Part shown: one piece after another, positions 25,145-37,169 of the stretch | How positions within the stretch are numbered: the first letter of the stretch is position 1 | Layout: each line of letters starts with the position of its first letter | DNA from: Hydnum rufescens UP504 | Taxonomy: Eukaryota; Basidiomycota; Agaricomycetes; Cantharellales; Hydnaceae | Direction of reading: 5' to 3' | Assembly (NCBI GenBank): GCA_014904985.1 | Contig: MU128953.1 | Coordinates: 124,001-188,000, forward strand | Length of the DNA stretch: 64,000 nucleotides | Made by a program: the position numbers and the translations under genes | The notes under the pieces: generated by a model | What the model saw: only the letters and a program-made list of their open reading frames with translations | Databases searched by the model: none | What the model was told of the DNA's origin: nothing

Positions 25145-25423
25145 TGATGTAGGTCAAAGCTCGGAGAAATCCGAGTCAGCGAATCTCGGGTGACTGTATC
25201 CTAAATCCGATCTTTCAGCTGGGAGATGCTCCTCCTGGCCTGGCCATATCCGAGGTGTCCCTTTAGGCTTTTAATGATGGATCAAACGCGTGCTGAATAC
25301 ACAGGTGAAGGTAATTCCGCCCAAACGTGATGCATATGGTAGAGAACCAACAGTTCACTCAATATATTCATCGGCAAGCACCGCACCGCTGCACCGCCCT
25401 ATACATCGTCAAGGGACGCAACA
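25145..25423. promoter_or_regulatory. Divergent intergenic region, Clr2-like / Zn2Cys6 regulator
   Basis: The 279 bp between two divergent start codons must hold both promoters. No clear TATA box or binding-site repeat was identified. Confidence 0.5.
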
Positions 25424-28356
25424 ATGCCAAAAGCCTCGAGCTCTTCGGATCGGAAGAAGGGCAGGGAAGATTCCGCCAAAAACAGGCACCATCTTCCGCG
25501 AAACCAAGCAGTATGTTTCATAATCTTAGCTCACATAATTGAGGCCTTAACATTCCCGGTGCCGGTAGTGCCATCAGTGCCGCAGGAAGAAATTGGTAAT
25601 AAATAATCCTCCTCATCTATAATGTTGTGATCTAACTCCTTATCGCTTTGTAGAAGTGGTAATTATGTACCCCGTTTTGGAGAGCATATTCTGTGGTCTG
25701 ATCCTTTACGACTAAGTGATGCCGGACGACCTTGTGGAGCCTGCATGAGGGCCCATGCACATGTGATAGCACCCCTTGTGGTCCGAGGGGAGCCGTTCGA
25801 CCCTCGTCCTAATTGTACATATGGCGACGCAAATGAGGACTCGTCTCAATCTGGTGAGTAAAAGGAGCCCAGTATTTCGGGGCTGCACTACATTCAATTT
25901 CTCGGCGTTTCAGTCGCCTCCACGAATACTGTAGATAGTGGCCCGATATTTAATCCCCAAGCCGAGGAAGTTAGGCAGCATGAATCATTTTGGGGGCCTG
26001 CTGCGAGGGAGAATCAAAGCCCCGATGCTCTCAATTTCTCCCTCAGTCGAGATGATGCTAAGGCAGTGGTCCGCTTGGAATCTAGTAGCTCCGCCCCCCT
26101 GGCTACTGATGCAGGCAGGGGATTGCATCCACAGTCACACATCGGCCATCCTTATAGCTATGACTTTACAACACTGCCACGCCCTGACTCTCCGGAATCA
26201 TTGCTGTTGGGGGGTGGTCAGCCTACATCACAACGCCCGTTTGCCACAGCTTCGCCAAGCCTTCCATCTGATGGGTCCTACAATTTCTTCCACCTCACGT
26301 CCACCCCCAACTCTCCAAATTCTTTTCCCTCAGTCACGGGGCTGACATTAACTGGATATCCTTCCTCCTTACCCTCCCCTACCCTGCTTCGGCATCTTGT
26401 GGACGTCTTCTTTTCCTGCGTTCCCCACGCAAGCCACCTGGTCCATCGCCCCTCCTTCCTCGCTTCGCTTTTGGAACCCCCGTCCTCAACTAATTTCCCT
26501 TCAACCTCGCTTCTACATGCGATGTGCGCACTGGCATCCTTACACACGACCGTCCCAGTGATCAAAGCAATCCCGGAACATTGGATACGTGGCATAGCCA
26601 ATATTTTCATTCGTCCTGAACAATTGGAGATGGAACAAGGCTTGGCTTCCCATAAAAGGGGTGCCTTCGCAGTCGAGCACGCGGCCTTAGCACGAGCCAT
26701 GATAGAATTTGATGTCCGTGTAGGGGGCAAGGGGCGGGACACAGCACGAGCATCTGTTATCTTGTTCTGGTATTATGTACGTGATCCTCTTCAAAGCTGA
26801 ATGTCCAATGGTAACCTATGTTCCTATGTGCGGGAAGCATGCCAACGCCCAGTATGTGGATCCGGTTCCTTTTTAAGGGACAGCGGCATTGACTGTTTGG
26901 TGGTGTATTACATAGATGGATTGATGTGAGGAGGATCAAACTTTTCAATGACACGTGACATCATACCATGTCCTTAGGCCTGGTTCACTTCTGCGATGTC
27001 CCTGAAAATTTGTGTTCCCCTGGGTCTAAATTGCTCCAGCGTTTATACTAGCGACCGGTTTTTATCCGCCCTGGAGGTTGCGACTGCCCTTCCTGCCACA
27101 AGATCCATTCTCGAGCAAGAGAAGAGGCGGAATATTTGGTGGTTAGCATTCTTGACCGATAGACTGTAAGGCCTCGATGCAATAAAAGTATTCAAAGGCA
27201 AATGGATTGATGTGGAGGTTTCAGGGAGATTGTCCACACCCAATGGCCGGGTTGCATTGCGGAGCATGACATCGGCCAAGAGCTCCCTGGAAAGTTATCA
27301 GACTTTGAAGCCGGGGTGAGTGCCTGTACTTGGAGGCTAGGGAAGCATTGTCGAACTAACTCTGGTCTTTCAATTATAGCGAGTTATGCCGGGACCTCGT
27401 CAGCGAATTTCAGATCCAGACCTCCTTACCAACCATCCACTACACCTTACCGATGGCTTCACGCTGTACCTCAAGGCGTTCATCCTTATCTCTCGGGTAG
27501 CATCCTTCAATTGCAAGCTTAAAGTCCAGCGACAGTCAGATATCAACAACGGTGTACTGCCTTCAGAGGCAGGGTTCCAGGTTTTCCCAGTATTCTCTGA
27601 GACAGTCTTATTTCCTGGAAATGATTCAACGGACTCTAATCCTACTTCACACCTCCGAATACCCGATTTACCTGAATTTCATGCACTGGAAACTGCCCTC
27701 ACAGCTTTCTGCATAAGCATACCAAAGGAATATAGGAATCCTTTCGCCAGGAGAGACGCTTTTGAAAGGTCGGACTTACGAGCCGGTCGTTCTTCACATG
27801 AATCCTCTGTAGATCCCATTCTTTATGCCCTTCACATTATTCCGGCCATGTCAGTCTTCGATACATTTGATTTCGAGAATGCGGACAGCTTACCCTCCAA
27901 TACCCTCTCTTAGAGGAATGCTATTGCTGCATGCGCCTCACGCAGATGTGTATTCACCCACGGACCAGTCAAAAGCCAAAGTCTTGCAGGCAACTCGAGT
28001 CGTTATAAATTCGATTTATTCTCTTATGGCGACCTCGTATGACGTCACATTACTCCCAAAACAATGTACCGGGTATTGGTCGGCGACGGGAAGATTCTTG
28101 TGCAGGATGTATCTTGCTTGTCTCAGGCAGAGCCGTTTAGATGATGCTGCGGGGATCAGAAGTGAGATTGACGTTATAAGGTCGGCTACACGTGGCGCCA
28201 CCCTGGATCCTCGAGCTTAAGAGTCTTCAATTCTTTCTCCATAGTTTGATGATAGGTCGTGTTGGCGAGCGACTGCCCATAGGTCTTCGTGCGCACAAGG
28301 AGATCACTGAACTTGTTGCTGCGATCGACCGGGATGTGTCAGAAAAGAGCACGTGA
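25424..28356 (+). CDS. Zn2Cys6 fungal transcription factor
   Basis: Nuclear DNA-binding regulator of 756 residues from twelve exons. The binuclear zinc cluster spans exons 2-4: CHQCRRRKL, then KCDAGRPCGACMRAHAHV, with the last cysteine in PNCTYGD. The cluster is completed only if a 5-nt exon (25654-25658) is included, which codes for Lys and most of Cys. The long exon 5 (25914-26776) holds a Ser/Pro-rich linker and the start of the fungal_trans middle homology region (FFSCVPHASHLVHRPSF). Two further tiny exons, 26838-26851 (14 nt) and 26916-26925 (10 nt), restore the conserved WID / AWFTSAMSLKICVPLGLN stretch. The C-terminal part carries MLLLHAPHADV, as in relatives. The target genes cannot be told from this sequence. 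Confidence 0.88.
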
Positions 28357-29318
28357 CTGGCAGTACGATGGCACCCCGAAGTGGCGAGCAAAATCAACAT
28401 AAATGAAAGAGGAAGTGGCTTGGAATGCTTTTGGGCACTGCTGATATTTGGTACCACTTGTGGTCGGAATTGTGGTTAGGATTCAAGCTCAGCTCAGCAT
28501 ACTTTCACCTTGGGGGCTAGCCACGGGTTTTCGGATCGTTCTTAACAACAAGTACTCTTATACATATCGAGTGACTGTGAGAGTGGCACTACGGCTCGAC
28601 GGTAGACAATTATGAAGAGGAATGATTCCAATCACAAAGCAAGACTAAGGATTGGATATGGAGTGATGGAAAAATTCGCACGCAGACGTCAGGGGTTTAA
28701 AACGCGGCATCCTTAACCAACAGCATATGGAGAGTGCAGTTCGCAAGTAGTGGGTGGTCATGACTTATTTTCCTATTCTTCTGGGGGTGGCGGTGGATCC
28801 TTTAAATGATTGTCTTCCGGGTCTCTTTCAAGAGCTGGTCCAGATTCTTGTCTGTTACCGCTTTCTAAAGGGTTTATGAAAGGCAGCGATGCGACCAATG
28901 GCGTAACTCCGATGGAGATTGTCTTGCATAGTTAAACACATTCTCGATAATTCTTCCATGCCTAACCACACTTCCGCCCATGTTCTTACGCCTGCTCTTT
29001 ATTGCGTTGCTACATAGCAGCCACGCTTAATGGGGCACCAGAGAATGCGATAGGCTCTAGATAGCCTTCGAATCACGAGTTAAAGCACGGATCGTATTTA
29101 AACTCGCAGTTTTGGCGACTATTACGTAAGTCCTAGTGGCTCGACGCGAAATTACCAGTCTTCGAATATAGTTTAGGGATGCACCTTCCTCCAGTATTCC
29201 TAAACCTCTTTGATCACAAGAATCCCTGATGGGCATGCCGAAAGGACCCCCGATTTAGTATTACGAGACGCCCACGTGAGGCGGGATATTCCGAAATTGC
29301 ACACCCGTTGACACTGCT
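28357..29318. other. Intergenic region, nothing recognised
   Basis: About 960 bp without a supportable gene, repeat or RNA. It precedes the Roadblock/LC7 gene. Confidence 0.5.
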
Positions 29319-29877
29319 ATGATGGTCAGTCTCTGTGGCCCATTCTCACTCGTCGCCAAGGTCTATTTGTGACCGTCCTTGAAGTCTTCTTCAGGGAGCA
29401 CCGCTCTAAGCCCTCACGCTTATCCGTCCTCGACAATCCAGACCATATCTTCCAGCAGTGTGCCATCCGAAATCGAATCCACGCTAAACCATATATCCTC
29501 ACATCGAAATGTTCGAGGCGTGATGGTGCTCTCCCGGGAAGGTCCCATAATACGCCATACTGGTGCTGCATTTGAGGGCGAACACGGGCGGAAGTACGCT
29601 GGTGTTATCAAGAAAATTGTCGATGCTTGCAAACACGGATTCGATGAGACCATTGAAGGGGGGGTAAGTCTGGATTTATGCCATCGAGCTTACGCAGAAC
29701 AGTGAATCCAGCGTGATTTCGCAGGATGATCTGAAATTTCTGCGAATACGGACGAAGAAGCATGAAATTATGATTTCTCCTGGTATGATTTCTCTTCTTG
29801 CACGAGCATAGATGCTGAACAATGAAACACGCTTAGATGAACGATATATTCTCGTCGTCCTGCAGCACCCAGCATGA
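29319..29877 (+). CDS. Dynein light chain, Roadblock/LC7 type
   Basis: Small subunit expected to bind the dynein intermediate chain in cargo transport. Four exons: 29319-29324, 29385-29663, 29725-29782 and 29837-29877, giving 127 residues. The Roadblock/LC7 domain covers IESTLNHISSHRNVRGVMVLSREGPIIRHTG, KYAGVIKKIVDACKHG and [31 protein letters not shown], close to the 96-residue animal DYNLRB proteins. A Ser/Thr-rich extension of about 30 residues precedes the domain. The first exon (ATGATG only) is the weakest part: it is joined because the acceptor at 29384 keeps the frame and no other in-frame ATG exists. Confidence 0.85.
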
Positions 29878-30271
29878 TGATATATAGACATGCTCTGTTC
29901 ACTGTTTCTTCGTCTCGTCTTTGTGTTCTTGCCATGTTCGTCATTGCCATGGATACCCCCTAGCTTAATCATATATCTATCCCATATTGAAAATCGCTGC
30001 TTGTCAATGCTGTTGAGACCGACCGAATTGAATAACATCATATCAGATGTTGAGGATTACAGTATCTAACGGAGTAAACCGCACCCTAAATAAAGTTATA
30101 GGCTAAGTCGCTCTTTTCTCCCGCTTCGACCCCATCTCGTCCTTAGGGTGAGTGTTCGAATGCATTTCAAGCCCCCCCCCCCCTTCCTGATGGGGAAATT
30201 CACACAGCATTGAACTTACGTCAAACGCGTCAAACGCCTCACCGTCGCCGTTCTTTTCTCTTCTCTTCGCC
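29878..30271. other. Intergenic region with a poly-C tract
   Basis: No gene is seen. A run of 12 C residues lies at 30172-30183, about 90 bp before the lyase start codon, preceded by pyrimidine-rich DNA that may be a promoter element. Confidence 0.45.
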
Positions 30272-33127
30272 ATGGCTGGGCACTATCAGGTACAACTCTC
30301 CCTTTATCTCCCTAGAGCGTGCACAGCTCATTCCTCTTGTAGTCTGCCAACTCTTCAGACCCGGACTTTGTGCCTGGACGGAAGCGCGTCACCCCCTGGG
30401 TCAAGTTCGGCGTTCCGCTTGCCATTGTGGCCATAATCGGGGCTGTACTCGGTGGAGTGCTTGGGACCCAGATCCATAAAAGCAGTACTACAGTTCATGG
30501 GAGTAGTACCTCTAAATCCCTGTCTCCACAAGCGTCCAGCAGCGTGGTCGCCGCGGCTTCGTCTTCCTTGCTTAGCATCAAAGAATTCGATCGCCTTCCC
30601 TCTTCCACGGACTCCTACGGGCTCCCTGTTTACCCAACTGCTGTATGTTTACCACCTCACTGTACTCCCTGGATTAGCCAGGTCAATCTCTTATTCTGAA
30701 TTCCTTAGACGAATCCAGCCCTGTACACCACTCCACAGTTCGTGCAAGAAAACGCCCCGGCAGCCTGGCCGCAAGAAACCTTTCGGCCCTCAGCACCTTC
30801 CGTCACCAATGTTCGTCCCGATCGACCACGCTTAATCGCCCCCGCACCAAAATGGGCTGCACTCCCCTCACTCATCCCCCTAGACGCCTACTTGAAAGGA
30901 TGGAACGACACCATATTTAGTAATGCCGCGGGTGTGCTCAACGTCTCCCCGAAGGCCTTTTATCTTGATGGAGGAAGTGGGGCCCTCGACATTGCTCGAG
31001 AGGTCAAAGAACGCATCAAAAATCTTGCGTATGCTTACCGCATGAGCAATAACTCTGTGTACGCAGAGCGTGTCTGGGTAGAACTCCAGGTTCGCGTTGT
31101 GGCCTTCTAGCGTGGATAGATGTTCTATGATGCTTAATTCCACCGTGCCACACAGAACGCCGCTGGAAATGGGACCACAGCGTTCGGCACGTCAGGGGAC
31201 AATTGGAACACTGCTCACTTCTTGGATACTGCGGAGGTCAGGGTGACTTCTTGCTGGTGGGAGCGATCCGCTCACTTTTCATTTAGTTTACGGCAGCTTT
31301 CGCAATTGGCTATGACTGGCTCTACGACTACTGGTCTCCAACTCGCCGCACTCAGATCATGTGGAGTATTCTCAATTTGGGGCTGAAATTCGGCGTTCAA
31401 GCTTACACCGACACCTCGGTATCCTTCGGCTGGTGGCGCACCGTAAATGGAAATTGGAATTGCGTACGGCAGGATTTTTCATATTTGTCCTTTCATACTG
31501 ACAGATAGATATTGTACTTCCTGTTAGGTTTGCAATTCTGGGTTGGCTATGGGTGCTCTCGCAGTCCTGAATGATGATCCGACCGGCACGGCCAGTCAGA
31601 TATTAAATCTCGTCGTTGACAACGCCAAGGGTAACTGCGCCCAAGGGCCCTCCTCCGATGGGTAAGGCATCATTTTCCTATTCAATGTTAAGGCTCTCAT
31701 CGTCATCTTATTCGAATAATAGAACGTGGTCGGAGACAGCAAAGTGAGTCTCGAACTGAGACTGCAGAAATAAATCTAAGGCATGCTATCCATAGTTACT
31801 GGTACTTCGGAACCACAGGTCATGCTGAGATGGCGTCCTCACTCATCACTGCTACCGGATCTGCATATGGTCTCCTTGACGTCAACCCAAACTTCAATCT
31901 CACGGGTCTTTACCATATGTATGTAACTGGGATGACATCCCTCTTCAACTATGGTGACCACGGGCCGAACAAATTCTCGACCACCGCGAACAGCATGATG
32001 TTCTATGGTTCACAATACAACGCCCCGGCCTACACGTTATTCCAGCGCGACCGTATTGATGCTGGCGAGCCACATGGCCTTTTCTGGTATGACCCCACAG
32101 CTAGCGGGGCATGGTGGGACAACCTCTCTCTGGACCACTATTTTGAAAACTCCACCGACCAGTGGGCAAGCATGCGCACAAGTTGGACGGATAATACTGG
32201 ATTGTATGTTGCAATCAAAGCTGGCACGAATTCTGGCCACCAGACACATAATGATCTCGACGGAGGTGATTTCGTCCTCGATGCAATGGGCCAGAGATGG
32301 GCTGGCGAGCTTGGGTCCGGAGACTATCTGTCTACAGTGGGCTTTTTCCCCTTGGATTCCTTCCTTCATCGTCCTGCTTGTAGTTGATGTGGATTGTTCC
32401 GATATCTGAAGGGCTACTTCGTTGGTGACGCCGCAGATTCGCAGAGATGGCTGTATTACCGTAAACGAACCGAGGGCCAGAACACCATCGTTGTCAATCA
32501 ACAGAACCAAGTCCTTACCGCCTTTCCAACTGTGAACTTTAGCTCCTCGGGAACTACGCAAGGCTCCAGTACGGTCGAAATCATCCCAAGTGACTCCACC
32601 GCATTTTTTGCCGCTGATCTCACTGCGACGTACGGTGGGACGTGAGTGCTGGCTGTCTTCGAGACCTGATCTATCCGCCGTTGACATGTCCAATTAGTTC
32701 AGTCCGACGTGGACTTCGCCTCATCAATGGCCGCAAACAAGTACTGTTGCAGGACGATATATCCAACTCGGCCACATCCGTCCAATGGCGCATGCACACC
32801 AACGCCTCCGTTGTAATCAACACAGCAGGGACTACGGCAACGCTCACTCTTGCATCTAAGGTGGTGCAAGTACAACTTTTGAATGCCCCCTCTGGCATAA
32901 ATTTTACTACAGCACAGCCTGTCCGGTATCCCAGCGATCCTCCCCTGCCGCCTAATCAGGTAGATCAACCGAACCCGGGCGTGACGGTATTGGTGATAAA
33001 CGTACCCGCGGGAACGAATAGCATCCAAGTGTTGTTTAACCCTCAGTGGAGCGGAATGAGTGCAAATTCGTTTGTGACGCCCAAGTCTGTTCCGGTCGAT
33101 TCTTGGTCGTTGACTAGTCACAACTAA
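30272..33127 (+). CDS. Heparinase II/III-like polysaccharide lyase, membrane-anchored
   Basis: Ten exons give 770 residues. The N-terminus is a short cytosolic segment, a single transmembrane helix (about residues 29-48, KFGVPLAIVAIIGAVLGGVLGT) and a Ser-rich stalk, so the enzyme should be a type II membrane protein facing outside. An (alpha/alpha) toroid-like domain follows, with FTAAFAIGYDWLYDYWSP, WNCVCNSGLAMGALA and ANYWYFGTTGHAEM. The heparinase II/III core is seen in SGHQTHNDLDGGDFVLDAMGQRWAGELG, where the His/Asn/Asp pattern matches the HgHxDxxsFvLd signature. A beta-rich C-terminal part ends in TSHN. The substrate cannot be told: fungal members are poorly studied and may act on uronic-acid polymers. 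The acceptor at 32411 is the least certain splice site. Confidence 0.87.
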
Positions 33128-34295
33128 TGGACTTGTTGGATCTCCCCCCGGTTTCCATCCTGCATACGGCTTGTGGTTGTGTTCTGTCTTCTTTTATGGA
33201 CACTTCGGTCATGGACTATTTGGGACTTACGTTACGCTTAACTGTCAAGAGAGCTTTGATTTGGGACATATTACTTGCTGTTGTTCACCGACACGGTAGA
33301 TAGTGCTGCTTCAACTTAAGATACCCCTAAGGGGGATAAGGAAGGAATGTCGGACAAGTGTGCGGTGGCTTGACTCTGGACAAGCTATCAACATGGGTTG
33401 CCACCAGACCCGCCCATTTCGCCAATGCCAAAAGTCCAAGGAGAATGGGTTTGGGAGATGAAACCCCACCTATGTGAGTGAGAATTCATTGATTCTCGAG
33501 CCGGTAAAGGCGCAACTAGTCTATCTATTGACTAGGCAGGTTCTCAACCAGCCTCCGTATACTATTGACCCCAATTCAGGTCGCCACCAAGGATTGCAAA
33601 GGCACATACATTTCCACTTTGTGACACCCTAACGCATAGAAGGACGAGTAGAGTAGCGTAAGAGAAAGCACAGTTGGGTCCCATCCAAAAGGTTATTTCC
33701 CTTTGTTATGAATCCCGAATCACAATAGAGAGAGGAGAGATAGTCTGGCTCGGAATACCGATTTTCCACCCACAATTCGGTTGTACGATCCACCAGACAT
33801 GCATTGCATCTGGATCGGTAAATTGATTGGAAATACTATAAGTAGAAGGCTGTGAATTTGTACGAACGTCGCGAACGGTTCTTAATTATACAGATCGGTG
33901 CTCGTCTGAGAGGTGATGTGGTCAGAGTGGGATTCCTCGGCACTAACGACTGTTGTTTCTTCTGGAGAGAATGCCACTTGGTTTTCTTGCAATCTTCCAG
34001 AGGTAAGTTGGATAACATTGGACTAGGGGATGGCAAGTATGCGCTACTCGTGTCGTGAGTTCCGGTCAGTGATGAACAGGTACCTACGATTACGGTTGGC
34101 TCAGCCCGTCTTCGAGTTGAGTCAATTCGAGTCGCGAGTTACTCATTCATTTACTAGGGAAGTCGAAGGAACGACTAGACTGGACCGGAGTTCCAGTCAC
34201 TCGACTTTGAGGCCATATATTGACAGATCTATCTGGTAAAAACTACAGAGCACAGAGCGTTAGATTGTTTGCAAAATTGAAGCAACTGCCGAGTG
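33128..34295. other. Convergent intergenic region, nothing recognised
   Basis: About 1.17 kb between the ends of two convergent genes. No gene, RNA or repeat is supported. Confidence 0.5.
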
Positions 34296-35827
34296 TCAGA
34301 TTTCAGAAGGGCCGATTGAGGTCTTGAGTAACTTCACAGCCACAGAAGCCGTACCCCAGGATGCGACATATCCGTATCCTTCATGACTAGGAATCAAGGA
34401 CCGTATTGATAAATCATAAAAGGGGATGGGAAAGACACGACTTGCCCATAATTGTACACGACTGGTATGGTGACGGAGGGCGAATTTTCCCTGGCAGTTG
34501 AAGACATCATCTCTACCTCAAGACGAACGCCGCCCTCACGGCCAGGGCGCAGACCACAGCCTTCCTCAATGATAAGGGGCCTCAGATCTTCGAAAGTTGG
34601 CTTTGGATTTGTGTTCCAGAAAGTTATAGGTGATACCAACTCTGGGCATATCGCCACGGCACGCCGCAAGATATCTTCCGTTGTCTCAGGGCGAGGATAG
34701 GGATACCTTGTTCGCGTAGCTAGGGTCAGGACGTGGTCCTGGAATTTCAATGGCAAATTTACCAGTCGTTAGGGAACTTGGTTCCCCCAATGATGACCTA
34801 CAAAGTGTCAATATCGGTTAGTATACAGAGTCGAGTATCCAAGGTTCAGACATACATTTCCATTTCGCCGAGGGATGATATAGGTCCAAGTGCCATCAGA
34901 ATGGCTTGTCGTGCGTCCGAATTTGATCCAGGGGGCTCGAAGGAGGACGGTTTGGCCGCGAACAGGGTGTACCGTCTTGTCTTCCACGCCTCCGAGAGTG
35001 CGTGCGCCCAGACCAGCACAGACTATTACAGCACTAGGGGGTATGCCCACAGGACTCGAAAATGTGCCGTCCAGGATCTGGGAAATGTGCTGTAAAGAGG
35101 AACGATGGATGCTGCCGCCACGAGAGAGGAACAAAGAAAGCAAGTAATTAAGACTGATGGGATACAAGGTTAGTAGAGGTGATCACAATCGTGATCGAGA
35201 TGACTCACTAGATGTGAACGTCAATGGTGACAGTGTCAAATTGAACCCCTGATACAGCACCCGGAATGAGTTCTGAGGACTTGAGGACACGATACTAGAA
35301 GGATGACAACTAGCAGTGTAAAACAATAACAATGGCAGAAGAACTTACGTTTGGCATCGTATGGAGGCAATCCTTGCCAAGTTTCTTGTCGTCCATGAAG
35401 TATTCCGTTTGGGGAAGACGCAAGAAACAGCTTTCTGCAGGTCCACCAGGTGCAGACATCTCCCACATCGTGGTGAAGGTCTCACGATCAAGGTCTGAAT
35501 AGAAGATGATACACGATCAGATGAGCCTAGCTCAACGAGGATTATTCATACTGCTCTGCCACTCGTTAGTCGTTGTCGAGACATGATGCGCACCCTATTG
35601 TAGGGACGTTTCAATTAGGCAAGGATCGCTCTCCCAACAGCTCGACGTGAACCAACCGCCCAAAGACTTGTATACTTTATTGACTTGGGATCGCCAGGGA
35701 ATGTCTCTGCCACAATGCACACGTTGGCTTCATTGAACGCTTCTTGGACTTTGAGTGCCGACGTGAGCCCGATAACACCAGCGCCTAAAACAACAATTGT
35801 TGAGGGGACATTGGAATCTATACCCAA
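34296..35827 (-). CDS. D-amino-acid oxidase
   Basis: FAD enzyme that deaminates D-amino acids to 2-oxo acids with release of H2O2, usually peroxisomal. Eight exons on the minus strand give 376 residues. The dinucleotide-binding motif VVLGAGVIGLTSAL is at residues 12-25. Other landmarks are AETFPGDPKSIKYTSLWAGAHHV, LDRETFTTMWEMSAPGGPAESCFLRLPQTEYF, VIVCAGLGARTLGGVED, VHPVRGQTVLLRAPW and YNYGHEGYGYVASWGTASVAVKLL. The last intron (34387-34445) has a GC donor, GCAAGT, and is required to rebuild GHEGYGY. The protein ends SEI and so lacks a plain C-terminal peroxisome signal. It has no obvious partner among its neighbours. Confidence 0.93.
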
Positions 35828-35874
35828 TTAATTCGACTTTGTGCAGTACATCCGATCTACTGGAATTGTGTCCG

Positions 35875-35896
35875 CCGGACACGCGGACGTGTCCGG
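35875..35896. repeat. Perfect 9-bp inverted repeat, 4-nt loop
   Basis: CCGGACACG at 35875-35883 and CGTGTCCGG at 35888-35896 flank CGGA. It lies about 50 bp upstream of the D-amino-acid oxidase start codon. It could be an operator-like site or part of decayed mobile DNA. Confidence 0.7.
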
Positions 35897-36220
35897 CAGC
35901 CGGCTACAACACTGTCGGTGTCGGGCTTAAGAGACAATAAGAGACTGTGATAATATAGGTTGGTTTCCAGTGGTAGAGCGCCCACCGGTCGAGTCACTAG
36001 CAATTCCCCACAATCACCTTGCAGTAGAAACCCAGAGTACTGTATTATTATAGTGTATTCTTATATATGGATGACAACCTTACCAGAAATCTCAAAAATT
36101 GCATGGCTGTGACTCGAAAGTACCTCACGGACGCTTCAGAATGGCTAGCAGACCTCATCAGTGCTTGAGGCACGCCGATTCATTCATTATGTGATCACGT
36201 GAAGGTGGACCGGCCCTATA

Positions 36221-36560
36221 GACCGCAAATCCGTCACAGGATACGTCTTTCTGCTATACAGTACCGCTATCAGCTGGGCTTCAAAGAAGCAGCCCACAGT
36301 AGCACTCTCTAGCACTGATGGCGAATACATGGCAGCTGCGCAAAATACTCGCGAGGCCGTGTGCCTAAGTCCGTCATTACTTCGTTCGGGAGAAACTCGT
36401 CCGATACAATCGACCTCGTCCAACAGATGATCAGATCGCGGATATTCTCACAAAGGGGTTACTCTTGGTCAAACATGGAGTTTTGCGCAGCAATGGGCAT
36501 CTCTGCCCCGCAATCCAGCTGGGTGGGTGTGTTGGAGGGCAGCCGTATACCGTGGAGGCC
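36221..36560 (+). mobile_element. Ty1/copia retrotransposon remnant (RNase H end and start of 3' LTR)
   Basis: Translation from 36221 gives [23 protein letters not shown] and [17 protein letters not shown], the RNase H domain at the end of copia polyproteins. After a frame change, [20 protein letters not shown], the usual last motif, can be read near 36423-36480. A TGTTGGAGGG sequence at about 36529, after a G-rich tract, looks like the start of a 3' LTR. The 5' part of the element is missing, so this is a decayed fragment. Confidence 0.8.
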
Positions 36561-37169
36561 CGGTTATGGTTATAATCATTTATTTTTTCTTGATTCTTTC
36601 CGTCTAACCATTTTGATACCCAGCGTTACTGATTATATATCAGTCGTCTGACTGTCCCGCGCCCCTCAGTTCTTTTCTCAAAGACTGAGGTTAGCTCCTT
36701 TCATTCCTTCCTCAGTAGTATAGCAGCTTACTTGGGCCTACTCTAGTACTGTCATTCTAGGTACTTTAGCTCAACTCATAGTTCTTTTCTCAAAGACTGA
36801 GTACCATCATTCTAGTATATACGAGTACTACGCCAATAGATCGAGCACGAGTTCTCCAAAGAGCTCCGCGATATTCTCAAAGAGTTTAGGATACTTTCCA
36901 GTGTCTCGCACAGAAATGTCGGTCTTCGAACCTTGTCGTTGTCAAGAGGGTTAGATCCTGACATCCGCATCATCGTGATCATCTCAATCGTGGCCATCTT
37001 GACGAGGCGCAATCCGAGTTTCTCTCGAGGATGTGCTATATATACCCTTTTCATTGGATCGCCTGCTATCGAGCACCAGATTTTCTCCTTGCCCACAGGA
37101 AAATTGGCAAGGGACTTCTTCAAACACACACGCGATGCGCTTTACCGTGATCGCAATGAAAAACATAGA
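36561..37169. other. Decayed LTR-like DNA and 3' flank of the chitinase gene
   Basis: Contains two copies of a 20-bp sequence, TTCTTTTCTCAAAGACTGAG, near 36672 and 36783, the first forming an imperfect hairpin (CTCAGT...ACTGAG). Probably left over from the copia LTR. No gene is seen. Confidence 0.5.

Noticed and set aside
35955..36005. tRNA-like stretch (CAGTGGTAGAGCGC ... GGTCGAGTC)
   Set aside because: It resembles a D-arm followed directly by a T-loop. The anticodon arm is missing, no acceptor stem pairs, and the A and B boxes are too close. At most it is a SINE or tRNA scrap.
36187..36423. 78-residue minus-strand open frame
   Set aside because: It is the complement of the copia RNase H fragment read on the plus strand.
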